From NCBI GenBank assembly GCA_037893225.1, contig JAZGUH010000530.1, positions 434,001 through 498,000 on the forward strand: a stretch of 64,000 nucleotides of DNA, given 5' to 3'. The translations under genes and the position numbers were made by a program. This document shows, piece by piece, positions 12,989 to 24,567 of this stretch. Source of the DNA: Hippasteria phrygiana. Taxonomy: Eukaryota > Echinodermata > Asteroidea > Valvatida > Goniasteridae. Numbering within the stretch: the stretch's first letter is position 1; every line of letters starts with the position of its first letter. The notes below the pieces were generated by a model that saw only the letters and a list, made by a program, of their open reading frames with translations, had not been told where the DNA came from and searched no databases.

Positions 12989-14664
12989 TATTTACACAGA
13001 TGTTGGCCGGAAAGAAAATAAACATTGCGAGGTTTGAATTTTCTCCACAAGTGTTAACTCTAAGAAGCCGCCGATAATTGCAACATGTAGCGCCAGATCT
13101 AAGCTATCCATACATGTCAAAATTACTGAATTTGGTTTATATTTCATGCAATTTTGAATGAGTAAAGCAAGTCATACCCCAGGGAATTTGACAGGCATGG
13201 AGCAATAAATAGAAGGTAATATGCACACAGATGTTGGCCGGAAAGAAAATAAACATTGCGAGGTTTGAATTTTCTCCACAAGTTTTAACTCTAAGAAGCC
13301 GTCGATAATTGCAACATGTAGCGCCAGATCTAAGCTATCCATACATGTCAAAATTACTGAATTTGGTTGATATTTCATGCAATTATGAATGAGTAAAGCA
13401 AGTCCATACCCCAGGGAATTTGACAGGCATGGAGCAATAAATTAAAGGTAATCTGCACACAGATGGTGGCCGGGAAGAAAATAAACATTGCGAGGTTTGA
13501 ATTTTCTCCACAAGTGTTAACTCTAAGAAGCCGCCGATAATTGCAACATGTAGCGCCAGATCTAAGCTATCCATACCTGTCAAAATTACTGAATTTGGTT
13601 GATATTTCATGCAATTATGAATGAGTAAAGCAAGTCATACCCTAGGGAATTTGACATGCATGGAGCAATAAATAGACGGTAACATGTACACAGATGTTGG
13701 CCGGAAAGAAAATAAACATTGCGAGGTTTGAATTTTCTCCACAAGTTTTAACTCTAGGAAGCCGCCGATGATTGCAACATGTAGCGCCAGATCTAAGCTA
13801 TCCATACATGTCAAAATTACTGAATTTGGTTGATATTTCATGCAATTATGAATGAGTAAAGCAAGTCCATACCCCAGGGAATTTGACATGCATGGAGCAA
13901 TAAATAGACGGTAACATGTACACAGATGTTGGCCGGAAAGAAAATAAACATTGCGAGGTTTGAATTTTCTCCACAAGTTTTAACTCTAGGAAGCCGCCGA
14001 TGATTGCAACATGTAGCGCCAGATCTAAGCTATCCATACATGTCAAAATTACTGAATTTGGTTGATATTTCATGCAATTATGAATGAGTAAAGCAAGTCC
14101 ATACCCCAGGGAATTTGACATGCATGGAGCAATAAATAGACGGTAATATGTACACAGATGTTGGCCGGAAAGAAAATAAACATTGCGAGGTTTGAATTTT
14201 CTCCACAAGTTTTAACTCTAAGAAGCCGCCGATAATTGCAACATGTAGCGCCAGATCTAAGCTATCCATACATGTCCAAATTACTGTATTTGGTTTATAT
14301 TTCATGCAATTTTGAATGAGTAAAGCAAGTCATACCCTAGGGAATTTGACAGGCATGGAGCAATAAATAGAAGGTAATATGCACACAGATGTTGGCCGGA
14401 AAGAAAATAAACATTGCGAGGTTTGAATTTTCTCCACAAGTTTTAACTCTAAGAAGCCGCCGATAATTGCAACATGTAGCGCCAGATCTAAGCTATCCAT
14501 ACATGTCAAAATTACTGTATTTGGTTTATATTTCATGCAATTTTGAATGAGTAAAGCAAGTCATACCCTAGGGAATTTGACAGGCATGGAGCAATAAATA
14601 GAAGGTAATATGCACACAGATGTTGGCCGGAAAGAAAATAAACATTGCGAGGTTTGAATTTTCT

Positions 14665-16063
14665 CTACAAGTTTGAACTCTAGGAAGCCGCCGATGATTG
14701 CAACATGTAGCGCCAGATCTAAGCTATCCATACATGTCAAAATTACTGAATTTGGTTGATATTTCATGCAATTATGAATGAGTAAAGCAAGTCCATACCC
14801 CAGGGAATTTGACATGCATGGAGCAATAAATAGACGGTAACATGTACACAGATGTTGGCCGGAAAGAAAATAAACATTGCGAGGTTTGAATTTTCTCCAC
14901 AAGTTTTAACTCTAGGAAGCCGCCGATGATTGCAACATGTAGCGCCAGATCTAAGCTATCCATACATGTCAAAATTACTGAATTTGGTTGATATTTCATG
15001 CAATTATGAATGAGTAAAGCAAGTCCATACCCCAGGGAATTTGACATGCATGGAGCAATAAATAGACGGTAATATGTACACAGATGTTGGCCGGAAAGAA
15101 AATAAACATTGCGAGGTTTGAATTTTCTCCACAAGTGTTAACTCTAAGAAGCCGCCGATAATTGCAACATGTAGCGCCAGATCTAAGCTATCCATACATG
15201 TCAAAATTACTGAATTTGGTTTATATTTCATGCAATTTTGAATGAGTAAAGCAAGTCCATACCCCAGGGAATTTGACATGCATGGAGCAATAAATAGACG
15301 GTAACATGTACACAGATGTTGGCCGGAAAGAAAATAAACATTGCGAGGTTTGAATTTTCTCCACAAGTGTTAACTCTAGGAAGCCGCCGATGATTGCAAC
15401 ATGTAGCGCCAGATCTAAGCTATCCATACATGTCAAAATTACTGAATTTGGTTGATATTTCATGCAATTATGAATGAGTAAAGCAAGTCATACCCTAGGG
15501 AATTTGACATGCATGGAGCAATAAATAGACGGTAACATGTACACAGATGTTGGCCGGAAAGAAAATAAACATTGCGAGGTTTGAATTTTCTCCACAAGTT
15601 TTAACTCTAGGAAGCCGCCGATGATTGCAACATGTAGCGCCAGATCTAAGCTATCCATACATGTCAAAATTACTGAATTTGGTTGATATTTCATGCAATT
15701 ATGAATGAGTAAAGCAAGTCCATACCCCAGGGAATTTGACAGGCATGGAGCAATAAATTAAAGGTAATCTGAACACAGATGGTGGCCGGGAAGAAAATAA
15801 ACATTGCGAGGTTTGAATTTTCTCCACAAGTTTTAACTCTAGGAAGCCGCCGATGATTGCAACATGTAGCGCCAGATCTAAGCTATCCATACATGTCAAA
15901 ATTACTGAATTTGGTTGATATTTCATGCAATTATGAATGAGTAAAGCAAGTCCATACCCCAGGGAATTTGACATGCATGGAGCAATAAATAGACGGTAAT
16001 ATGTACACAGATGTTGGCCGGAAAGAAAATAAACATTGCGAGGTTTGAATTTTCTCCACAAGT
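14665..16063. repeat. Right flank of block A: six satellite monomers, no other feature
   Basis: This stretch follows the 2,300-bp tandem duplication and matches 21135-22533. It begins with the rare variant TTCTCTACAAGTTTGAACTC (14661-14680) and includes the AAATTAAAGG/CTGAACAC monomer near 15755. I see only satellite sequence in it. Confidence 0.85.
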
Positions 16064-17298
16064 GTTAACTCTAAGAAGCCGCCGATAATTGCAACATGTA
16101 GCGCCAGATCTAAGCTATCCATACATGTCAAAATTACTGTATTTGGTTTATATTTCATGCAATTTTGAATGAGTAAAGCAAGTCCATACCCCAGGGAATT
16201 TGACATGCATGGAGCAATAAATAGACGGTAACATGTACACAGATGTTGGCCGGAAAGAAAATAAACATTGCGAGGTTTGAATTTTCTCCACAAGTGTTAA
16301 CTCTAGGAAGCCGCCGATGATTGCAACATGTAGCGCCAGATCTAAGCTATCCATACATGTCAAAATTACTGTATTTGGTATATATTTCATGCAATTATGA
16401 ATGAGTAAAGCAAGTCATACCCTAGGGAATTTGACAGGCATGGAGCAATAAATAGAAGGTAATATGCACACAGATGTTGGCCGGAAAGAAAATAAACATT
16501 GCGAGGTTTGAATTTTCTCCACAAGTTTTAACTCTAAGAAGCCGTCGATAATTGCAACATGTAGCGCCAGATCTAAGCTATCCATACATGTCAAAATTAC
16601 TGAATTTGGTTGATATTTCATGCAATTATGAATGAGTAAAACAAGTCCATACCCCAGGGAATTTGACAGGCATGGAGCAATAAATTAAAGGTAATCTGCA
16701 CACAGATGGTGGCCGGAAAGAAAATAAACATTGCGAGGTTTGAATTTTCTCCACAAGTGTTAACTCTAAGAAGCCGCCGATAATTGCAACATGTAGCGCC
16801 AGATCTAAGCTATCCATACATGTCAAAATTACTGAATTTGGTTGATATTTCATGCAATTATGAATGAGTAAAGCAAGTCATACCCTAGGGAATTTGACAT
16901 GCATGGAGCAATAAATAGACGGTAACATGTACACAGATGTTGGCCGGAAAGAAAATAAACATTGCGAGGTTTGAATTTTCTCCACAAGTTTTAACTCTAG
17001 GAAGCCGCCGATGATTGCAACATGTAGCGCCAGATCTAAGCTATCCATACATGTCAAAATTACTGCATTTGGTTGATATTTCATGCAATTATGAATGAGT
17101 AAAGCAAGTCCATACCCCAGGGAATTTGACATGCATGGAGCAATAAATAGACGGTAACATGTACACAGATGTTGGCCGGAAAGAAAATAAACATTGCGAG
17201 GTTTGAATTTTCTCCACAAGTGTTAACTCTAAGAAGCCGCCGATAATTGCAACATGTAGCGCCAGATCTAAGCTATCCATACATGTCAAAATTACTGA
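16064..17298. repeat. Satellite linker between the two large blocks, about five monomers
   Basis: This holds ordinary monomers of the same types as the flanks. From about 16,400 the order of monomers is repeated 1,389 bp downstream (six monomers, three of each length), for example the GTCGATAATT variant at about 16543 and again at about 17932. It contains one private AAAACAAGTCC for AAAGCAAGTCC near 16640. Nothing but satellite is visible. Confidence 0.75.
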
Positions 17299-19014
17299 AT
17301 TTGGTTGATATTTCATGCAATTATGAATGAGTAAAGCAAGTCCATACCCCAGGGAATTTGACATGCATGGAGCAATAAATAGACGGTAACATGTACACAG
17401 ATGTTGGCCGGAAAGAAAATAAACATTGCGAGGTTTGAATTTTCTCCACAAGTGTTAACTCTAGGAAGCCGCCGATGATTGCAACATGTAGCGCCAGATC
17501 TAAGCTATCCATACATGTCAAAATTACTGTATTTGGTATATATTTCATGCAATTATGAATGAGTAAAGCAAGTCATACCCTAGGGAATTTGACAGGCATG
17601 GAACAATAAATAGACGGTAACATGTACACAGATGTTGGCCGGAAAGAAAATAAACATTGCGAGGTTTGAATTTTCTCCACAAGTGTTAACTCTAGGAAGC
17701 CGCCGATGATTGCAACATGTAGCGCCAGATCTAAGCTATCCATACATGTCAAAATTACTGTATTTGGTATATATTTCATGCAATTATGAATGAGTAAAGC
17801 AAGTCATACCCTAGGGAATTTGACAGGCATGGAGCAATAAATAGAAGGTAATATGCACACAGATGTTGGCCGGAAAGAAAATAAACATTGCGAGGTTTGA
17901 ATTTTCTCCACAAGTTTTAACTCTAAGAAGCCGTCGATAATTGCAACATGTAGCGCCAGATCTAAGCTATCCATACATGTCAAAATTACTGAATTTGGTT
18001 GATATTTCATGCAATTATGAATGAGTAAAGCAAGTCCATACCCCAGGGAATTTGACAGGCATGGAGCAATAAATTAAAGGTAATCTGCACACAGATGGTG
18101 GCCGGGAAGAAAATAAACATTGCGAGGTTTGAATTTTCTCCACAAGTGTTAACTCTAAGAAGCCGCCGAAAATTGCAACATGTAGCGCCAGATCTAAGCT
18201 ATCCATACATGTCAAAATTACTGAATTTGGTTGATATTTCATGCAATTATGAATGAGTAAAGCAAGTCATACCCTAGGGAATTTGACATGCATGGAGCAA
18301 TAAATAGACGGTAACATGTACACAGATGTTGGCCGGAAAGAAAATAAACATTGCGAGGTTTGAATTTTCTCCACAAGTTTTAACTCTAGGAAGCCGCCGA
18401 TGATTGCAACATGTAGCGCCAGATCTAAGCTATCCATACATGTCAAAATTACTGCATTTGGTTGATATTTCATGCAATTATGAATGAGTAAAGCAAGTCC
18501 ATACCCCAGGGAATTTGACATGCATGGAGCAATAAATAGACGGTAATATGTACACAGATGTTGGCCGGAAAGAAAATAAACATTGCGAGGTTTGAATTTT
18601 CTCCACAAGTGTTAACTCTAAGAAGCCGCCGATAATTGCAACATGTAGCGCCAGATCTAAGCTATCCATACATGTCAAAATTACTGAATTTGGTTTATAT
18701 TTCATGCAATTATGAATGAGTAAAGCAAGTCCATACCCCAGGGAATTTGACATGCATGGAGCAATAAATAGACGGTAACATGTACACAGATGTTGGCCGG
18801 GAAGAAAATAAACATTGCGAGGTTTGAATTTTCTCCACAAGTTTTAACTCTAGGAAGCCGCCGATGATTGCAACATGTAGCGCCAGATCTAAGCTATCCA
18901 TACATGTCAAAATTACTGAATTTGGTTGATATTTCATGCAATTATGAATGAGTAAAGCAAGTCCATACCCCAGGGAATTTGACATCCATGGAGCAATAAA
19001 TAGACGGTAATAAT

Positions 19015-19037
19015 TGTGACCCGCTCCAGAAAAAGGT
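19015..19037 (+). repeat. Left terminal inverted repeat of transposon copy 3
   Basis: The 23-bp end starts TGTGACCCGCTC and pairs with 19436-19458 with two mismatches. Confidence 0.85.
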
Positions 19038-19435
19038 GATATAAGTCGCGGTATGCATTTACGTGTAATGGCCCTTTCAACGTTGAGAGGGTGAAATTTT
19101 TCGTCCAAATTTATTTTTTGTTTTTGTCTTAAATGACATCTTAATATCTAAAGTTCAGGTTTGGTGCACAACAAAATTTTGATTTCAGTGAATAAAGTGA
19201 AAAAATAACCTTTTTATAGTGCATTGTTCCATTGCATTGTATTAGAACTAGCTATTTCAAAGCCTGTTTTCTCTGTTGTGCAATTTGAACTCCATAGAAC
19301 TAATTAATATGCAAAAACGTGATATCTCCAGAACGGAAAGGGCTTTGGAGCTCTATCATGTACCAAATGAAAGCTTACATTGCAGGCTTTCCAAACACAC
19401 ATAAAACTCATTTTTCATATTTTGCGACATAATAT

Positions 19436-19458
19436 ACCTTTTTCCAGAGCGGGTCACA
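19436..19458 (-). repeat. Right terminal inverted repeat of transposon copy 3
   Basis: Minus-strand reading begins TGTGACCCGCTCTGG, as in copies 1 and 2. Confidence 0.85.
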
Positions 19459-20852
19459 TATTTACACAGATGTTGGCCGGAAAGAAAATAAACATTGCGA
19501 GGTTTGAATTTTCTCCACAAGTGTTAACTCTAAGAAGCCGCCGATAATTGCAACATGTAGCGCCAGATCTAAGCTATCCATACATGTCAAAATTACTGAA
19601 TTTGGTTTATATTTCATGCAATTTTGAATGAGTAAAGCAAGTCATACCCCAGGGAATTTGACAGGCATGGAGCAATAAATAGAAGGTAATATGCACACAG
19701 ATGTTGGCCGGAAAGAAAATAAACATTGCGAGGTTTGAATTTTCTCCACAAGTTTTAACTCTAAGAAGCCGTCGATAATTGCAACATGTAGCGCCAGATC
19801 TAAGCTATCCATACATGTCAAAATTACTGAATTTGGTTGATATTTCATGCAATTATGAATGAGTAAAGCAAGTCCATACCCCAGGGAATTTGACAGGCAT
19901 GGAGCAATAAATTAAAGGTAATCTGCACACAGATGGTGGCCGGGAAGAAAATAAACATTGCGAGGTTTGAATTTTCTCCACAAGTGTTAACTCTAAGAAG
20001 CCGCCGATAATTGCAACATGTAGCGCCAGATCTAAGCTATCCATACCTGTCAAAATAACTGAATTTGGTTGATATTTCATGCAATTATGAATGAGTAAAG
20101 CAAGTCATACCCTAGGGAATTTGACATGCATGGAGCAATAAATAGACGGTAACATGTACACAGATGTTGGCCGGAAAGAAAATAAACATTGCGAGGTTTG
20201 AATTTTCTCCACAAGTTTTAACTCTAGGAAGCCGCCGATGATTGCAACATGTAGCGCCAGATCTAAGCTATCCATACATGTCAAAATTACTGAATTTGGT
20301 TGATATTTCATGCAATTATGAATGAGTAAAGCAAGTCCATACCCCAGGGAATTTGACATGCATGGAGCAATAAATAGACGGTAACATGTACACAGATGTT
20401 GGCCGGAAAGAAAATAAACATTGCGAGGTTTGAATTTTCTCCACAAGTTTTAACTCTAGGAAGCCGCCGATGATTGCAACATGTAGCGCCAGATCTAAGC
20501 TATCCATACATGTCAAAATTACTGAATTTGGTTGATATTTCATGCAATTATGAATGAGTAAAGCAAGTCCATACCCCAGGGAATTTGACATGCATGGAGC
20601 AATAAATAGACGGTAATATGTACACAGATGTTGGCCGGAAAGAAAATAAACATTGCGAGGTTTGAATTTTCTCCACAAGTGTTAACTCTAAGAAGCCGCC
20701 GATAATTGCAACATGTAGCGCCAGATCTAAGCTATCCATACATGTCCAAATTACTGTATTTGGTTTATATTTCATGCAATTTTGAATGAGTAAAGCAAGT
20801 CATACCCTAGGGAATTTGACAGGCATGGAGCAATAAATAGAAGGTAATATGC

Positions 20853-23800
20853 ACACAGATGTTGGCCGGAAAGAAAATAAACATTGCGAGGTTTGAATTT
20901 TCTCCACAAGTTTTAACTCTAAGAAGCCGCCGATAATTGCAACATGTAGCGCCAGATCTAAGCTATCCATACATGTCAAAATTACTGTATTTGGTTTATA
21001 TTTCATGCAATTTTGAATGAGTAAAGCAAGTCATACCCTAGGGAATTTGACAGGCATGGAGCAATAAATAGAAGGTAATATGCACACAGATGTTGGCCGG
21101 AAAGAAAATAAACATTGCGAGGTTTGAATTTTCTCTACAAGTTTGAACTCTAGGAAGCCGCCGATGATTGCAACATGTAGCGCCAGATCTAAGCTATCCA
21201 TACATGTCAAAATTACTGAATTTGGTTGATATTTCATGCAATTATGAATGAGTAAAGCAAGTCCATACCCCAGGGAATTTGACATGCATGGAGCAATAAA
21301 TAGACGGTAACATGTACACAGATGTTGGCCGGAAAGAAAATAAACATTGCGAGGTTTGAATTTTCTCCACAAGTTTTAACTCTAGGAAGCCGCCGATGAT
21401 TGCAACATGTAGCGCCAGATCTAAGCTATCCATACATGTCAAAATTACTGAATTTGGTTGATATTTCATGCAATTATGAATGAGTAAAGCAAGTCCATAC
21501 CCCAGGGAATTTGACATGCATGGAGCAATAAATAGACGGTAATATGTACACAGATGTTGGCCGGAAAGAAAATAAACATTGCGAGGTTTGAATTTTCTCC
21601 ACAAGTGTTAACTCTAAGAAGCCGCCGATAATTGCAACATGTAGCGCCAGATCTAAGCTATCCATACATGTCAAAATTACTGAATTTGGTTTATATTTCA
21701 TGCAATTTTGAATGAGTAAAGCAAGTCCATACCCCAGGGAATTTGACATGCATGGAGCAATAAATAGACGGTAACATGTACACAGATGTTGGCCGGAAAG
21801 AAAATAAACATTGCGAGGTTTGAATTTTCTCCACAAGTGTTAACTCTAGGAAGCCGCCGATGATTGCAACATGTAGCGCCAGATCTAAGCTATCCATACA
21901 TGTCAAAATTACTGAATTTGGTTGATATTTCATGCAATTATGAATGAGTAAAGCAAGTCATACCCTAGGGAATTTGACATGCATGGAGCAATAAATAGAC
22001 GGTAACATGTACACAGATGTTGGCCGGAAAGAAAATAAACATTGCGAGGTTTGAATTTTCTCCACAAGTTTTAACTCTAGGAAGCCGCCGATGATTGCAA
22101 CATGTAGCGCCAGATCTAAGCTATCCATACATGTCAAAATTACTGAATTTGGTTGATATTTCATGCAATTATGAATGAGTAAAGCAAGTCCATACCCCAG
22201 GGAATTTGACAGGCATGGAGCAATAAATTAAAGGTAATCTGAACACAGATGGTGGCCGGGAAGAAAATAAACATTGCGAGGTTTGAATTTTCTCCACAAG
22301 TTTTAACTCTAGGAAGCCGCCGATGATTGCAACATGTAGCGCCAGATCTAAGCTATCCATACATGTCAAAATTACTGAATTTGGTTGATATTTCATGCAA
22401 TTATGAATGAGTAAAGCAAGTCCATACCCCAGGGAATTTGACATGCATGGAGCAATAAATAGACGGTAATATGTACACAGATGTTGGCCGGAAAGAAAAT
22501 AAACATTGCGAGGTTTGAATTTTCTCCACAAGTTTTAACTCTAAGAAGCCGCCGATAATTGCAACATGTAGCGCCAGATCTAAGCTATCCATACATGTCA
22601 AAATTACTGTATTTGGTTTATATTTCATGCAATTTTGAATGAGTAAAGCAAGTCATACCCTAGGGAATTTGACAGGCATGGAGCAATAAATAGAAGGTAA
22701 TATGCACACAGATGTTGGCCGGAAAGAAAATAAACATTGCGAGGTTTGAATTTTCTCTACAAGTTTGAACTCTAGGAAGCCGCCGATGATTGCAACATGT
22801 AGCGCCAGATCTAAGCTATCCATACATGTCAAAATTACTGAATTTGGTTGATATTTCATGCAATTATGAATGAGTAAAGCAAGTCCATACCCCAGGGAAT
22901 TTGACATGCATGGAGCAATAAATAGACGGTAACATGTACACAGATGTTGGCCGGAAAGAAAATAAACATTGCGAGGTTTGAATTTTCTCCACAAGTTTTA
23001 ACTCTAGGAAGCCGCCGATGATTGCAACATGTAGCGCCAGATCTAAGCTATCCATACATGTCAAAATTACTGAATTTGGTTGATATTTCATGCAATTATG
23101 AATGAGTAAAGCAAGTCCATACCCCAGGGAATTTGACATGCATGGAGCAATAAATAGACGGTAATATGTACACAGATGTTGGCCGGAAAGAAAATAAACA
23201 TTGCGAGGTTTGAATTTTCTCCACAAGTGTTAACTCTAAGAAGCCGCCGATAATTGCAACATGTAGCGCCAGATCTAAGCTATCCATACATGTCAAAATT
23301 ACTGAATTTGGTTTATATTTCATGCAATTTTGAATGAGTAAAGCAAGTCCATACCCCAGGGAATTTGACATGCATGGAGCAATAAATAGACGGTAACATG
23401 TACACAGATGTTGGCCGGAAAGAAAATAAACATTGCGAGGTTTGAATTTTCTCCACAAGTGTTAACTCTAGGAAGCCGCCGATGATTGCAACATGTAGCG
23501 CCAGATCTAAGCTATCCATACATGTCAAAATTACTGAATTTGGTTGATATTTCATGCAATTATGAATGAGTAAAGCAAGTCATACCCTAGGGAATTTGAC
23601 ATGCATGGAGCAATAAATAGACGGTAACATGTACACAGATGTTGGCCGGAAAGAAAATAAACATTGCGAGGTTTGAATTTTCTCCACAAGTTTTAACTCT
23701 AGGAAGCCGCCGATGATTGCAACATGTAGCGCCAGATCTAAGCTATCCATACATGTCAAAATTACTGAATTTGGTTGATATTTCATGCAATTATGAATGA

Positions 23801-24379
23801 GTAAAGCAAGTCCATACCCCAGGGAATTTGACAGGCATGGAGCAATAAATTAAAGGTAATCTGAACACAGATGGTGGCCGGGAAGAAAATAAACATTGCG
23901 AGGTTTGAATTTTCTCCACAAGTTTTAACTCTAGGAAGCCGCCGATGATTGCAACATGTAGCGCCAGATCTAAGCTATCCATACATGTCAAAATTACTGA
24001 ATTTGGTTGATATTTCATGCAATTATGAATGAGTAAAGCAAGTCCATACCCCAGGGAATTTGACATGCATGGAGCAATAAATAGACGGTAATATGTACAC
24101 AGATGTTGGCCGGAAAGAAAATAAACATTGCGAGGTTTGAATTTTCTCCACAAGTGTTAACTCTAAGAAGCCGCCGATAATTGCAACATGTAGCGCCAGA
24201 TCTAAGCTATCCATACATGTCAAAATTACTGTATTTGGTTTATATTTCATGCAATTTTGAATGAGTAAAGCAAGTCATACCCTAGGGAATTTGACAGGCA
24301 TGGAGCAATAAATAGAAGGTAATATGCACACAGATGTTGGCCGGAAAGAAAATAAACATTGCGAGGTTTGAATTTTCTC
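20853..24379. repeat. Seven-monomer higher-order repeat (1,622 bp), about 2.2 copies
   Basis: Sequence 20853-22757 matches 22475-24379 at an offset of 1,622 bp (five monomers of 232 bp and two of 231 bp), with one noticed difference (T at 22534, G at 24156). Marks repeated in order include TTCTCTACAAGTTTGAACTC (near 21131 and 22753) and the CTGAACAC monomer (near 22240 and 23862). It overlaps the right end of large block B, so this HOR expanded from that block's flank. Confidence 0.85.
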
Positions 24380-24567
24380 CACAAGTTTTAACTCTAAGAA
24401 GCCGTCGATAATTGCAACATGTAGCGCCAGATCTAAGCTATCCATACATGTCAAAATTACTGAATTTGGTTGATATTTCATGCAATTATGAATGAGTAAA
24501 GCAAGTCCATACCCCAGGGAATTTGACAGGCATGGAGCAATAAATTAAAGGTAATCTGCACACAGAT

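Larger units (their letters stand above)
10032..14664. repeat. 2,300-bp tandem duplication carrying the transposon-bearing monomer
   Basis: Sequence 10032-12364 matches 12332-14664 at a constant offset of 2,300 bp. The unit is eight satellite monomers plus one 448-bp insertion. The left limit is the G/A difference in GGCCGGGAAG versus GGCCGGAAAG (10031/12331). The right limit is TTCTCC versus TTCTCT (12365/14665). One visible difference inside the transposon is C at 10281 versus G at 12581. The very high identity implies a recent event relative to other copies in the array. Confidence 0.88.
8529..16063. repeat. Large duplicated satellite block A (7.5 kb) holding transposon copies 1 and 2
   Basis: This block recurs at 17299-22533 but is 2,300 bp longer. 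Its left part, 8529-12364, matches 17299-21134 at an offset of 8,770 bp. I noticed six differences (two adjacent near 8768, then 9277, 10281, 11287 and 11911). Its right part, 12332-16063, matches 18802-22533 at an offset of 6,470 bp with about two differences. Private marks shared with the partner include GGAACAAT (about 8831 and 17601) and CCGAAAATTGC (about 9397 and 18167). The extra 2,300 bp is the internal tandem duplication listed separately. Confidence 0.88.
19015..19458. mobile_element. MITE-like non-autonomous DNA transposon, copy 3 (444 bp)
   Basis: This is the same element, orientation and monomer position as copies 1 and 2. It carries G at 19051, like copy 2, and the same private flank marks (C at 18986, TATTTACACAG after the right end). 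The shared flanks rule out an independent insertion. The element holds no reading frame of transposase size. The short minus-strand frame entering from the left flank ends within the element's first 100 bp and is a by-product. Confidence 0.87.
17299..22533. repeat. Large duplicated satellite block B (5.2 kb) holding transposon copy 3
   Basis: This is the partner of 8529-16063, but with a single transposon-bearing unit. Its left side, up to 18801, matches only the sequence left of transposon copy 1. Its right side, from 21135, matches only the sequence right of copy 2. The length difference from block A is exactly 2,300 bp (7,535 against 5,235). It is therefore either the pre-expansion state of block A or a later contraction of it. 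Confidence 0.88.

Noticed and set aside
10245..19458. Three independent transposon insertions into the same hot spot
   Set aside because: Identical position, orientation, private flank changes and near-identical surrounding kilobases show one insertion copied with the satellite.
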